From NCBI GenBank assembly GCA_041395725.1, contig JAWKZW010000001.1, positions 3,788,501 through 3,852,500 of the forward strand: a stretch of 64,000 nucleotides of DNA, given 5' to 3'. The notes under the pieces were generated by a model, which was not told the origin of the DNA, did no database searches, and was given only the letters and a program-made list of their open reading frames with translations. Source of the stretch: Gammaproteobacteria bacterium (lineage in GTDB: Bacteria; Pseudomonadota; Gammaproteobacteria; Pseudomonadales; Pseudohongiellaceae). This document shows, piece after piece, positions 54,891 to 63,268 of the stretch (positions within the stretch are counted from its first letter, which is position 1; every line of letters begins with the position of its first letter). Made by a program: the position numbers and the translations under genes.

Positions 54891-56831
54891 TTACGGTAAT
54901 GCGTAGGCGACCAGTTCAGCAGGCTGGCCTCCACCACCAACGAACATGGCTACATATTGCTTGCCTGCATGCTCATAGGTAAAAGGTAAACCGGACTGCA
55001 GGTTTGGCAATTCAATTTCTGCAATTCTTTCCCCGGTCTGCTTGTCCACAGCCCTGAAAATAGGCTGAGCCCCGGGACCGCCGGTTCCTTCCGCGACAAA
55101 CAGCAGGGTCTTGGTCAACAGGACTCCCGCTCGCGTCGGGATGCCGGTGGCAGGGATGTCAACGCCCTCTAACAGGCGGTGATTGGCGAGGCGTTCAGGG
55201 GTATCGGCATTGGCGATCATCCACAGATGGTCACCGGTATTCATATCGATAGCCGTAACCCGACCGTAAGGCGGCTTGACGATCTCCAGGCCCTGGACCC
55301 GGGGTACCCGCACGCCGAACGCCGCGCTGTATTCGAGATCGGACTCCTCATCTTTCTGCAGTGACATCACCGCCAGTGCAGTACGGGACGGGACATAGAG
55401 GATTCCCGTTTCCGGATCCATGGCTGCCCCTTCCCAGTTGGCGCCGCCCGTAGCTGACGGTAAGGCCAACACGCCGCGGGTACCATCCGCGGCATCTGCC
55501 AGAGACGGGGGAGTGTAGACGCTGGGCGCCAGCCGGAAACCTTCAATGGCTTCCAGCGCCAGCGCGCGGATTTCCGGTGTCCAGTCGATCAGGTCATCCT
55601 CGGTAAAGCCCTGCCGGTCAAAAGGAGCCGGGCGGGTAGGAAAGGGCTGTGTAGGGGAGTACCACTCGCCGGGGACATCGCCAGCAGGGACAGGCCTTTC
55701 CTCGATAGGCCAGATCGGCTCACCGGTCTGACGATCAAAGGTGTAGACCCAGTTTTGCTTGGTTACCGACATCAGTATTTTGCGGCCGCTGGGCAGGTCG
55801 GCCAATACCGGCGCTGAAGGAATATCCCAGTCCCAGATATCATGGTGGGTTAACTGGTAGTGCCATTGGCGCTCACCGGTCTTGATGTCCAGCGCAACTA
55901 TGGAATCTGAAAACAGGTTGTCGCCCGGGCGATCGCCACCGAAACGGTCACCGGTAGCGGACTCAACTGGCAGGTAAACCAGGCCGAGTTCAGGGTCGCC
56001 CGACATTGGTGCCCAGACACCGGCGTTACCGGTAAACTCGACACCCTGATCGAGCCAGGATTCGAATCCATACTCACCCCTTTCCGGAATGGTACGGAAC
56101 GTCCACAGCAGCTCTCCGGTACGGGCATCGAAGCCACGCACGTCACCTTTGACGTTGGCCTTGGAACGGGGACGCATACCGACCCGGTGTGCCGCGCCTA
56201 CCACGATCACATCGTTCATCACGAAGGGCGCAGCCGACAGACCGATATCCGGATACGGGAAGCGTGGATCATCGGCATTCCGCAGACCGACAAACAGATC
56301 AACAATGCCGTTGTCACCGAAATTCGGATCGGGGATACCTGTCTCTGCATCCAAAGAAACCAGGTGATAACCCGGGGTGACATCAATCACCCGGGATTCG
56401 TTGCCGTCGCTCCAGAAAGCGACACCCCGACCGGCGCCCTTGCGGGGCGCTTCGTCAAATCGCTCGCCTTCCTGCGGGCGCCACAACCACAAAACCTGTC
56501 CAGTTGTCGCATCCAGCGCCACCACGTTGCGGGTGCTGGCTATGTTGGCGTACAACACCCCATCAACCTCGAGGGGTGTTGAAGGATTGTTGAAGTCGGT
56601 GGTGGGACCAAAATTCTCTGTTGAAAAGCGCCAGGCCAGCTCGAGAGAGCCAACGTTTTCAGAATTAATCTGGTCAAGCGGCGAGTAACGTTGGGCAAAT
56701 TCATTGCCATGGTATTGTGGCCAGTCACCTTCATAAACGCTGGTGCCTGTTTGGCCCCATGCCAGGGAAACGCAGGCTAGAGTGCCGGCGCTGACGATGA
56801 ATGACGAAATCAATCGGTTTCTTGTTTTCAT
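54891..56831 (-). CDS. PQQ-dependent dehydrogenase, periplasmic
   Basis: The 646-residue protein starts with a signal peptide (SSFIVSAGTLACVSLAWGQ) and folds as a PQQ beta-propeller: repeated W-motif blades such as NVVALDATTGQVLWLW, VRGFDARTGELLWTF and SIVALDIKTGERQWHY. HHDIWDWDIPSAPVL is the active-site region of the membrane-type quinoprotein glucose dehydrogenase-like group. No N-terminal membrane domain and no cytochrome CxxCH motif are present, so electrons must pass to a separate acceptor. Substrate unknown. Probably the first gene of an operon with both yceI genes. Confidence 0.88.
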   Translation of the reverse strand: MKTRNRLISSFIVSAGTLACVSLAWGQTGTSVYEGDWPQYHGNEFAQRYSPLDQINSENVGSLELAWRFSTENFGPTTDFNNPSTPLEVDGVLYANIASTRNVVALDATTGQVLWLWRPQEGERFDEAPRKGAGRGVAFWSDGNESRVIDVTPGYHLVSLDAETGIPDPNFGDNGIVDLFVGLRNADDPRFPYPDIGLSAAPFVMNDVIVVGAAHRVGMRPRSKANVKGDVRGFDARTGELLWTFRTIPERGEYGFESWLDQGVEFTGNAGVWAPMSGDPELGLVYLPVESATGDRFGGDRPGDNLFSDSIVALDIKTGERQWHYQLTHHDIWDWDIPSAPVLADLPSGRKILMSVTKQNWVYTFDRQTGEPIWPIEERPVPAGDVPGEWYSPTQPFPTRPAPFDRQGFTEDDLIDWTPEIRALALEAIEGFRLAPSVYTPPSLADAADGTRGVLALPSATGGANWEGAAMDPETGILYVPSRTALAVMSLQKDEESDLEYSAAFGVRVPRVQGLEIVKPPYGRVTAIDMNTGDHLWMIANADTPERLANHRLLEGVDIPATGIPTRAGVLLTKTLLFVAEGTGGPGAQPIFRAVDKQTGERIAEIELPNLQSGLPFTYEHAGKQYVAMFVGGGGQPAELVAYALP

Positions 56832-58047
56832 CTTGGACTCTCTCGATATTGTGTCTTTAATAGTGCGCGGTTATGGATTAATGCCAGCTTAACACCAGGG
56901 TACGGGGTAACTTGTGCGCGCAAATTCCCCAACTCGCCATTCCGTTCGCTGAAGAAGGCTACATCAATCGGCGATAACTCAGGTTTTACAGTAGCCAGAG
57001 ATCGGGTCGCGAAGGATAACTAATCTGCTATCCACAAGCAAGCCCGATACGACAACCTGTTTGCATTTAACATAGATATTTCAATTAGTTAAAGACAACC
57101 AGGAGGGAATATTTTGTAATTCTTTGTAACTGGTAAAATTCACGCACCCGATTCAGCGGAACTGATTTACGTAAAAGAACACGAAACACCCGGGGACAGA
57201 ACTTTCCCGGGAAGAGAAGACCAGTTACCTCCCCTGGTTGCCTGGATAACCGCGACCCGGAAACCGTCGGAATACCCGAGGACAGGCGCGGGTTCCCTGG
57301 CGCAAGCCCAGGTACAAGGTACTGGCAGTTGATGTCTGTAAACCAGTTGATTACACGTACACAAAGATCCACCACTCCGCCCCCTCTACAACCCCGGAAA
57401 TCTCTCATTCCGGACCTGAGTAAGAAAATCATCCTATGCTGCCCTTCAAGGATAAATCTGTTGAATTCAAGTCATCTGGCGTTGAGAATCTCACCCCGAA
57501 TGGCAGACATCCAGCACTAACGCTCGAGTTTCAGTCGTGGCAATGGCCCCCCCACGTCGTGTAACAATTTATCACTCGGATACTGTAACCCTGGTGATAT
57601 CTTGAGAAGGGACCGGCCGACAGGTTAAGACTCACTGGCATCAGACATGTTCATGTCACGCATCAGTCGCATGTAACTGACAGGGAGAGGCTTGGATTTA
57701 AGGTCGTATTCCCGGCACCGTGTAACAACAGAGCTGGCATACTGCAATATAAGCGGACGAGAAATCAAAATTGACAAAAGCTGTCTCACGAAATTTTCTC
57801 CTGAATCGTTACAGCCTGCTATGCCAGAGGACTCGTCTGAAGGCCAGAGCATTGTGGTAATTGAGCAGAGGCTCCTTAGAGTTAATACAGTATAAAGAAT
57901 GAATAAAATGTAGAGATCGTAAACCGCCCAGGGATAGGCTCTACAAAAAGTCGATTTTCAAAGCATTACATCAGCATCCGAGTCAGGGGCAGAACATACC
58001 GCTGATCGAAATGATGTTCCACAAGCAAGCTTGGAGACACCCAACAA
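56832..58047. other. 1.2-kb stretch without a supported gene
   Basis: The part near 56840-57080 is probably the promoter region of the dehydrogenase operon. A short CCCGGG inverted repeat lies near 57190-57211. The open frames (up to 115 codons) have no start signals or known domains. One minus-strand frame at 57625-57852 looks peptide-like at its end but I cannot assign it. The AT content rises toward the oxygenase gene. Confidence 0.5.
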
Positions 58048-58586
58048 ATGAAACCACTAATTCTTCCTATATTTCCTGAACCAATCGTCGCTTATAACGA
58101 CGTGGAAGTTGACCTGGAAAAAATTCACGGCTTGTATGACAAACAGGAGTGGAAAAGCACAAATTCTGAAGACAATGCTGATTATTTCCTGCAGATATCC
58201 AAAAATCTGAAAGTATTGGACGAAAATGCGAATTTAAAAAAGGCATTTGTAGACATTATCAACGACTACACAAAAAACGTAATGTTGTATGAGAATACCT
58301 TTTATATGACGACATCCTGGTTTACTAAAACCGAGAAAAACAAGATTTCGGTTTTACATAACCACGGCAACGCCATGTTCAGTGCGGTGTATTATTTTGA
58401 TTTACCGGAAGGAAAAAAGTCGAAAATAACTTTTGAAAAGCCTGTCACCAATCAGTTTGATTTAAAGCCCACAACCTACAATGTTCTGAATGGCCCATCC
58501 TACGTTTTCGAACTGGGTAACGATACGGTATTAATATTCCCCTCCTATTTAAAACACAAAGTAAACCGACATGAGAATGATGCAAT
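58048..58586 (+). pseudogene. 2OG-Fe(II) oxygenase-like gene truncated by IS66
   Basis: The frame encodes about 180 residues with ISVLHNHGNAMFSAVYYFDLPEGKKSKITFEKP and a late VLIFPSYLKHKVNRHEND, the pattern of putative 2-oxoglutarate/iron oxygenases of marine bacteria and phages. It stops where the IS66 end begins, the IS itself supplying the TAA, so the conserved C-terminal strand with the 2-oxoglutarate Arg is missing. The gene is much richer in A and T than its neighbours and was probably acquired separately. The 8 bp before the IS (GATGCAAT) are not repeated on the other side. Confidence 0.7.
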
Positions 58587-58599
58587 GTAACCGCAATTT

Positions 58600-60138
58600 C
58601 TACACCATACGATGCGGCAGTAGCGCTTCAATCTCCTCAAGACTAATGGCCTTGGGCAGTTCTGTAAACACATGCCGTAAGTAGCGATAAGGCTCGATGT
58701 TATTCGCTTTGGCTGTTTCAATCAAACTGTATAGATTTGCCGTCGCCTTGGCACCGGCCACACTGTCGCAGAACAAATAATTCTTGCGACCCACCACAAA
58801 GGGGCGAATGGCGTTTTCCACGAGATTGTTATCAATCCGCAGATCGCCATGCTCGACGTAAACAATCAGGCCAGGCCATTGCTTGTGCAGATAGTTTAAC
58901 GCCTTGCCCAGCGCCGACTGTTTTGGCACCAGCGGTAAATGTTGATCCAGCCACTGTCGTAAGTCGTTGAGTAGTGGAACAGCCTCCTGCTGTCGCTTGG
59001 CTCTACGCTCATCACTTGTTAGCTCTGCGGCTTCGCGTTCGAGACGGTACAGCGCACGGATCTTTTTCAGTGCCACCCCTGGCAGCGAGGCAGGATCAGG
59101 TTTTAGCTGTGACTTTAATGCCTCATCAAACTTGCGCCGCGCATGTGCCATGCAACTCAGGCGCGTCATGGAGGGTGTGGCACATACTTTCGCATAACCC
59201 TCATAGCCATCAGTCTGGAGATAGCCTGCAAAGCCTTCCAGCAGTCGCACAGGCACTGCGTGACTGCGGCTGGGGTCATAGTCATACAAAACTAGCGGAT
59301 GTTTCGGCGGCCCACCTCTTCGTACCCACAAATACGACTTACTTTGCGCCTTGCGGCCCGGTTCCTTGAGCACCTGAATCGTGGTTTCGTCCATGCCGAT
59401 GTAATGCCCGGCAAGTATCTGTTCATTCAACAGGTTGATCAGTGGTTGAATCGCTATACCCGCCTTAATCATCCACTGGGCCATTGTGGACCGGGGTAAA
59501 TCAATGCCGCTGCGCCGTAGCTGTTTCTCTTGCCGGTACAGGGGCAAGCTATCCACATACTTGGCGGTGACGATGTGCGCTAAGGTACCCGCAGAGGCCA
59601 TGGTTTTGGGCAATAACTGCGGCGGCATAGGTGCTGTTTTAATTTGCCCGTCACACTGCGGGCATCCATAAATGGTTTTGATATGGCGCAGCACCTGGAT
59701 TTGTGCCGGAATGATATCCAGCTGTTCGCAGGTTCGTTCACTAATCGGAGCCATCGTGCTTTGGCACTGTTCACACTGGCAGGCTTCGTCTTCCAGGGTG
59801 TGAATAACGTTGATTCGTGGCAGTTCAGGCGGCAGTGGTTTCCGGCGGCCCCGGTTTCTGCGATGGGCGGCCACGATCATTGAATCGTCGTCTTCCTGAG
59901 CGGAGACTGTAGTTTCGTTATCACCGTCAATGAAAGGCGCGATAGCTTCACCGGCTAACAGCGACAACTGATCAATATTGAATTTTTCACTGCGCGCACC
60001 GAAGTGCTGGTGACGGGATAGTCGAATCTGTTCCAGTAAGTTCTGGATAAAGTCTTGCTGATGGGATAACTGGGACTGCAGTGTCTGGCAGAGTGTCCGT
60101 AGCGTATCGTAGTCATTGGGCAAAGCAGCATTTACCAT
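58600..60138 (-). CDS. tnpC: IS66 transposase TnpC
   Basis: Starting at MVNAALPNDYDTLRTL gives 512 residues; an in-frame GTG at 60183, right after tnpB, is also possible. The N-terminus is coiled-coil-like, followed by a zinc-finger-like CQCEQCQ region and the DDE core: Asp in GMDETTIQV, Asp in LQTDGYEGYAKV, Glu in IDNNLVENAIRPFVVGRKNYLF. It appears intact, so the element could still move. Confidence 0.93.
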   Translation of the reverse strand: MVNAALPNDYDTLRTLCQTLQSQLSHQQDFIQNLLEQIRLSRHQHFGARSEKFNIDQLSLLAGEAIAPFIDGDNETTVSAQEDDDSMIVAAHRRNRGRRKPLPPELPRINVIHTLEDEACQCEQCQSTMAPISERTCEQLDIIPAQIQVLRHIKTIYGCPQCDGQIKTAPMPPQLLPKTMASAGTLAHIVTAKYVDSLPLYRQEKQLRRSGIDLPRSTMAQWMIKAGIAIQPLINLLNEQILAGHYIGMDETTIQVLKEPGRKAQSKSYLWVRRGGPPKHPLVLYDYDPSRSHAVPVRLLEGFAGYLQTDGYEGYAKVCATPSMTRLSCMAHARRKFDEALKSQLKPDPASLPGVALKKIRALYRLEREAAELTSDERRAKRQQEAVPLLNDLRQWLDQHLPLVPKQSALGKALNYLHKQWPGLIVYVEHGDLRIDNNLVENAIRPFVVGRKNYLFCDSVAGAKATANLYSLIETAKANNIEPYRYLRHVFTELPKAISLEEIEALLPHRMV

Positions 60139-60183
60139 GGGTGGATTATACCGCTGCTGTGTTTGCAGAAACACAGAAAACAC

Positions 60184-60540
60184 CTACAAAACCCGGTGAT
60201 GCGGCAAGTAATCGTGTCCTTGCATCACGGTCAGGTTGTACCCGGCGAGCAGCCAATCAATCTGTTGCGTGTTCAGTTCGACCACAGACCTCGGTAGTGA
60301 AGCAGGCCACTGGAAACGGGATTTATCCAGTCGTTTCATGAGCAGTGCAAAGCCATTGCCTTCCCAGGCCACCATTTTGATGAGCGTACGCCCCCGATTG
60401 CAAAAGATAAACAATTGCGCGCTGAATGGATCGAGCGCCATCTCCGCTTCTACGATGGCGACTAGACCGTTAATGGATTTGCGCATGTCCACTGCATCGC
60501 GATACAAATGAATGCGCGCATCTGGTCCGGGGCGTATCAT
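60184..60540 (-). CDS. tnpB: IS66 accessory protein TnpB
   Basis: The 118-residue protein has the family pattern IRPGPDARIHLYRDAVDMRKSINGLVAIVEAEM and LFIFCNRGRTLIKMVAWEGNGFALLMKRLDK. It is required with TnpA and TnpC for IS66 transposition. It overlaps tnpA by 4 bp. Confidence 0.95.
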   Translation of the reverse strand: MIRPGPDARIHLYRDAVDMRKSINGLVAIVEAEMALDPFSAQLFIFCNRGRTLIKMVAWEGNGFALLMKRLDKSRFQWPASLPRSVVELNTQQIDWLLAGYNLTVMQGHDYLPHHRVL

Positions 60541-60869
60541 GATACCTGTCGGGCCGCATTCATCAGATCTTGCAGCAGGACGCTATCAACACGGCCTTGC
60601 AGTTCCAGCCGAAAGCCATTGGGCATTACCAGCGTAGCAGAGGCCGCGTTGCCCATTGAGACTACTGGCACCACCGGCACAAAGCCGCGCTGTTTGTGTG
60701 AGGCCGGTAAATGGCCCAAGTTAATCAGTCGCGTTTTCCAGGCGTAGAGGTCTTTAGCCTTGAGTTCACGTAACTTAGCGTACTCAACTATCGAACTACC
60801 ATTGGCCGCCGCACTGTTCAGATGATCCAGCCAGTGTTGCTGGCGTTCGGTGATGGGCTTGGTTGGCAT
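60537..60869 (-). CDS. tnpA: IS66 accessory protein TnpA
   Basis: The 110-residue protein has a helix-turn-helix-like region (ERQQHWLDHLNSAAANGSSIVEYAKLRELKAKDLYAWKTRL) and the NGFRLELQG end common to IS66 Orf1. It is the first gene after the IS end at 60946. Confidence 0.9.
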   Translation of the reverse strand: MPTKPITERQQHWLDHLNSAAANGSSIVEYAKLRELKAKDLYAWKTRLINLGHLPASHKQRGFVPVVPVVSMGNAASATLVMPNGFRLELQGRVDSVLLQDLMNAARQVS

Positions 60870-60946
60870 GACGTGCTCCTGTGAGAAAACACGAGCATGG
60901 CAGGCTTCGAGCTAGGCCGGTAGGGTGCACTTTATGGAGCGCTTAC

Positions 60947-61170
60947 AGGACGGCTACGATATGATCCAGTGGTCGGTATATGGTCGTGTGGTCAACGGCT
61001 TCGACAATATGGAGACCCACTTCAATAGATTAGTTGCTAACCTACCACCGGAGGGGTCAGTGCGTTGCTTACAGGTGAGTGAAAAGCAGTTTGCGGGCGT
61101 GAAACTGCTCGTCGGCGAGCGGAAAAAACAAGAAAAAATCGTCAACTCGGCCCAGCTAGTGCTCTTGTGA
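60947..61170 (+). pseudogene. cas2: cas2, 3' part (71 codons after the duplicated site)
   Basis: After the 8-bp AGGACGGC (60947-60954, right copy of the duplication) the frame reads YDMIQWSVYGRVVNG, LPPEGSVRCLQVSEKQFAGVKLLVGERK and a TGA. This is the second half of Cas2: PPEGxVR, the TDKQF-like segment and the C-terminal strand. A chance ATG inside the IS end (60934) could give a short in-frame product, but it would lack the first strand and its Asp. Cas2 activity is therefore very likely lost. Confidence 0.92.
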
Positions 61171-61173
61171 ATC

Positions 61174-61219
61174 AGAAAAAAAGAACCGAAATCCCGCGCC
61201 AGGTCAGGCAGGGCGCGGG
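61174..61219 (-). terminator. Probable terminator of the CRISPR transcript
   Basis: CCCGCGCC (61193) pairs with GGCGCGGG (61212). On the minus strand it lies just after the last repeat and is followed, about 10 nt on, by TTTTTTT. This fits an array read leftward. Confidence 0.6.
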
Positions 61220-61233
61220 TATCGGAGCAGCGT

Positions 61234-61995
61234 ATTGTAGTCATCCGGGGTGAGAGAGGGAACTACAACAGGCTCTGGCGTGGCAAGCCCAGCAGGTGAA
61301 TTGTAGTCATCCGGGGTGAGAGAGGGAACTACAACTTCATAGGTGGTGTAGTGGTGATCGCATTTATTGTAGTCATCCGGGGTGAGAGAGGGAACTACAA
61401 CGTCAGAGTAGTGGCAAGCTGCATCATTACAATTGTAGTCATCCGGGGTGAGAGAGGGAACTACAACGATCAGCGAATGGACGCTCAAAACGCTTAAATT
61501 GTAGTCATCCGGGGTGAGAGAGGGAACTACAACGGGAACAAGCAGCACAGCAGTTAATACAGGATTGTAGTCATCCGGGGTGAGAGAGGGAACTACAACC
61601 ACGTTGTCTACCTGATCGATGGCAAAAACATTGTAGTCATCCGGGGTGAGAGAGGGAACTACAACCCTCACACATGGGACCGTCTATTACGGATAATTGT
61701 AGTCATCCGGGGTGAGAGAGGGAACTACAACAAAGACGTCCCGGTCAAACTCACTCTTCGAATTGTAGTCATCCGGGGTGAGAGAGGGAACTACAACTTG
61801 GCTCAGGCCACGGCCTCGGCCATCGATATTGTAGTCATCCGGGGTGAGAGAGGGAACTACAACAGCGAGGTACTGACTGTTATTAGAAAGAACATTGTAG
61901 TCATCCGGGGTGAGAGAGGGAACTACAACAGCTGGAGTGACAGATACAGGGCAAATTGTATTGTAGTCATCCGGGGTGAGAGAGGGAACTACAAC
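61234..61995 (-). CRISPR. Type II-C CRISPR array, 12 repeats and 11 spacers
   Basis: Twelve identical 36-bp repeats start every 66 bp from 61234 to 61960; all 11 spacers are 30 bp. On the plus strand the repeat begins ATTGTAGTCATCCGGGG and ends GAACTACAAC. Read on the minus strand it begins GTTGTAGTTCCC and ends GACTACAAT, the layout of Neisseria-type II-C crRNA repeats. So the array is probably transcribed leftward. The terminal TACAAT could act as a -10 box in each repeat, as reported for N. meningitidis, although the TG upstream is one base further away. Only 75 bp separate it from radC, so a classical long leader is absent. Confidence 0.97.
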
Positions 61996-62036
61996 GTATC
62001 TTGCGTGTTGAATATCTCCACCGTAACAGTTTGTTA

Positions 62037-62067
62037 AGAAAAAAGAAGCACCGTCACCGGTGCTTCT
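62037..62067 (-). terminator. Rho-independent terminator of the radC-like gene
   Basis: AGAAGCACCG pairs perfectly with CGGTGCTTCT around a 4-base loop, with a run of T on the minus strand after it. It protects the array from read-through from radC. Confidence 0.92.
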
Positions 62068-62070
62068 AAG

Positions 62071-62565
62071 TCACAACAATCCAGCCTCAGCAAACGATGT
62101 GCATTCGCCAAAGCCAACGACAATATGATCCAGCACCCTCACGTCTACCAGCTCCAGCGCTTCCTTCAACCGTTGGGTTATTTGTTTGTCAGCCTGGCTT
62201 GGCGTGGTCATACCGGAAGGATGGTTATGGGTGAATATAACGGCCGCAGCGTTCAGCTCGAGGGCTAACCTGACTACAGCTCTGGGATGGACGCTAGCGC
62301 TGTTCACAGTCCCTCTGAATAGCTTTTCAAAGCGGATCAGGTTGTGCTGGTTATCCAGGAATAGACAGCAGAAATGCTCGTCCTTCTCCTCGGCTATCTG
62401 AAGTTGGCAGAACTGCTTTACAGCCGCTGATGAGGTTAGTGCTTCACCAGTGACGAGCATGGTTTCAAGTATTCCAATAGCTTCGCTGATGATATCTCTC
62501 TGTGCCTGGGAATAGTCCAGGCTCTGGCTTTCTGTTTCTACTAAATTGCTCGAAATTGATGGCAT
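62071..62565 (-). CDS. RadC-like JAB/MPN domain protein
   Basis: The start MPSISSNLVETESQ has AGGAG 8 bp upstream and gives 164 residues. The JAB domain has the metal ligands in AAAVIFTHNHPSGMTTPSQADKQIT and the end RVLDHIVVGFGECTSFAEAGLL. It lacks the N-terminal helix-hairpin-helix of chromosomal RadC. Such short forms are typical of genomic islands, integrative elements and prophages; no biochemical role is settled. It lies next to the CRISPR array. Confidence 0.9.
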   Translation of the reverse strand: MPSISSNLVETESQSLDYSQAQRDIISEAIGILETMLVTGEALTSSAAVKQFCQLQIAEEKDEHFCCLFLDNQHNLIRFEKLFRGTVNSASVHPRAVVRLALELNAAAVIFTHNHPSGMTTPSQADKQITQRLKEALELVDVRVLDHIVVGFGECTSFAEAGLL

Positions 62566-62879
62566 ATCTGTGGCTCCTGTGAGTACGTATACACGGGCAA
62601 GAATGGGATTTGGGCACATAGCTGCCAGGGAGTGACGAAACGCCTCTCTCGGTGCTGCTGGCCCGTCTCACAAGCGAAGCGGCGAAAGCCAGGAATTGGA
62701 AGGATGATGAATGTCCAGGAAGCGACATATATCTGATCAGGACTGGTGTTTGGATTGCTTGTTGGAGAATCACATCCGGCGAGCCAGGGCTCGTTCGTGC
62801 ATGAGGTTGGCTATCTGCAACGTGTAAGGGCGTAAAGTGTAAAAGCAGACCGCCACCCCATGAAGGGGTGGCGTCAGAG
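62566..62879. other. Spacer DNA with a terminator-like hairpin
   Basis: The 314 bp between the radC-like gene and the next small gene contain no supported gene. At 62852-62872 GCCACCCC pairs with GGGGTGGC, and on the minus strand CTTTT follows about 7 nt later, probably ending the small gene upstream. Confidence 0.6.
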
Positions 62880-63116
62880 TCAGGCAGCTTCAATATACGG
62901 AGCCTTTGTAGGTGGCTCACGCTGAATATGTTCTAGCCCCAGCTCTTGGTATAAGGCGCGTAGACGAGCTTCTCGTTCGACACGAGCCTCAGTTTCGAGG
63001 GAAGAGGACTCACCTTCAGCCCAGAGCGCACAGTTCTCAAGGGTGCGGGCACCCAGGTCTAACGCTCGGAAGAGGGAGGTGAATGCACTGAACATAGTAC
63101 GTAACATCTCACGCAT
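62880..63116 (-). CDS. Small hypothetical protein
   Basis: A 78-residue protein with AGGAG 8 bp before its ATG, supporting real translation. The N-terminal third is amphipathic (MREMLRTMFSAFTSLFRALDLGART); the rest is charged and helical (LETEARVEREARLRALYQELGLEHIQ). I recognise no family. A terminator-like hairpin follows. It may be an island-borne gene co-located with radC. Confidence 0.65.
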   Translation of the reverse strand: MREMLRTMFSAFTSLFRALDLGARTLENCALWAEGESSSLETEARVEREARLRALYQELGLEHIQREPPTKAPYIEAA

Positions 63117-63268
63117 GGTATTACTCCTATAGGTACTGGATTGACTCGAGTGGGGTTGTTCCCGTTACCCAAGCGGAGCGTGGCGTGATGAGGGAAAGAA
63201 TGAAGGGGGGGGGGTGGTTTCGATTTCTTGGTTTAAGTGATTAGTACTTCAGTCGTAAGCATTTTTGA

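Larger units (their letters stand above)
53052..60946. mobile_element. 7.9-kb IS66-mobilised unit inserted in cas2
   Basis: The unit is flanked by AGGACGGC on both sides and splits cas2 in frame. Its right end is the IS66 terminal repeat GTAAGCGC (read inward). Its left end is not a second IS copy but GACAGCG, which agrees with GTAAGCG at 5 of 7 bases and may have served as a surrogate end. Cargo: a fatty-acid isomerase gene tail, two yceI genes, a PQQ dehydrogenase, a truncated oxygenase gene and the whole IS66 element. I infer one transposition that used one true and one false end. Confidence 0.72.
58587..60946 (-). mobile_element. IS66-family insertion sequence, complete
   Basis: The element has the three IS66 genes in order on the minus strand. 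It is bounded by GTAACCGC (58587) and, read inward from the other side, GTAAGCGC (60946), the typical IS66 terminal bases. Length is about 2.36 kb. The flanks do not form a direct duplication (GATGCAAT left, AGGACGGC right). The partner of the right flank lies 7.9 kb to the left inside cas2. Confidence 0.9.

Noticed and set aside
57085..57895. Several frames of 60-115 codons between the dehydrogenase and oxygenase genes
   Set aside because: No start signals, no recognisable domains and mutual overlap; best read as non-coding.
53052..60946. A classical composite transposon with two IS66 copies
   Set aside because: Only one IS66 element is present; the left boundary lacks IS genes and a normal IS66 end.
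61204..62037. Open frames of 155 and 79 codons with repeated peptide units across 61204-61671 (minus) and 61798-62037 (plus)
   Set aside because: They are translations of the CRISPR repeats; the 66-bp period is a multiple of three, so a frame stays open by chance.
62465..62920. A 151-codon minus-strand frame overlapping the radC-like gene and the small gene
   Set aside because: It overlaps better-supported genes with ribosome sites and has low-complexity, non-family sequence.
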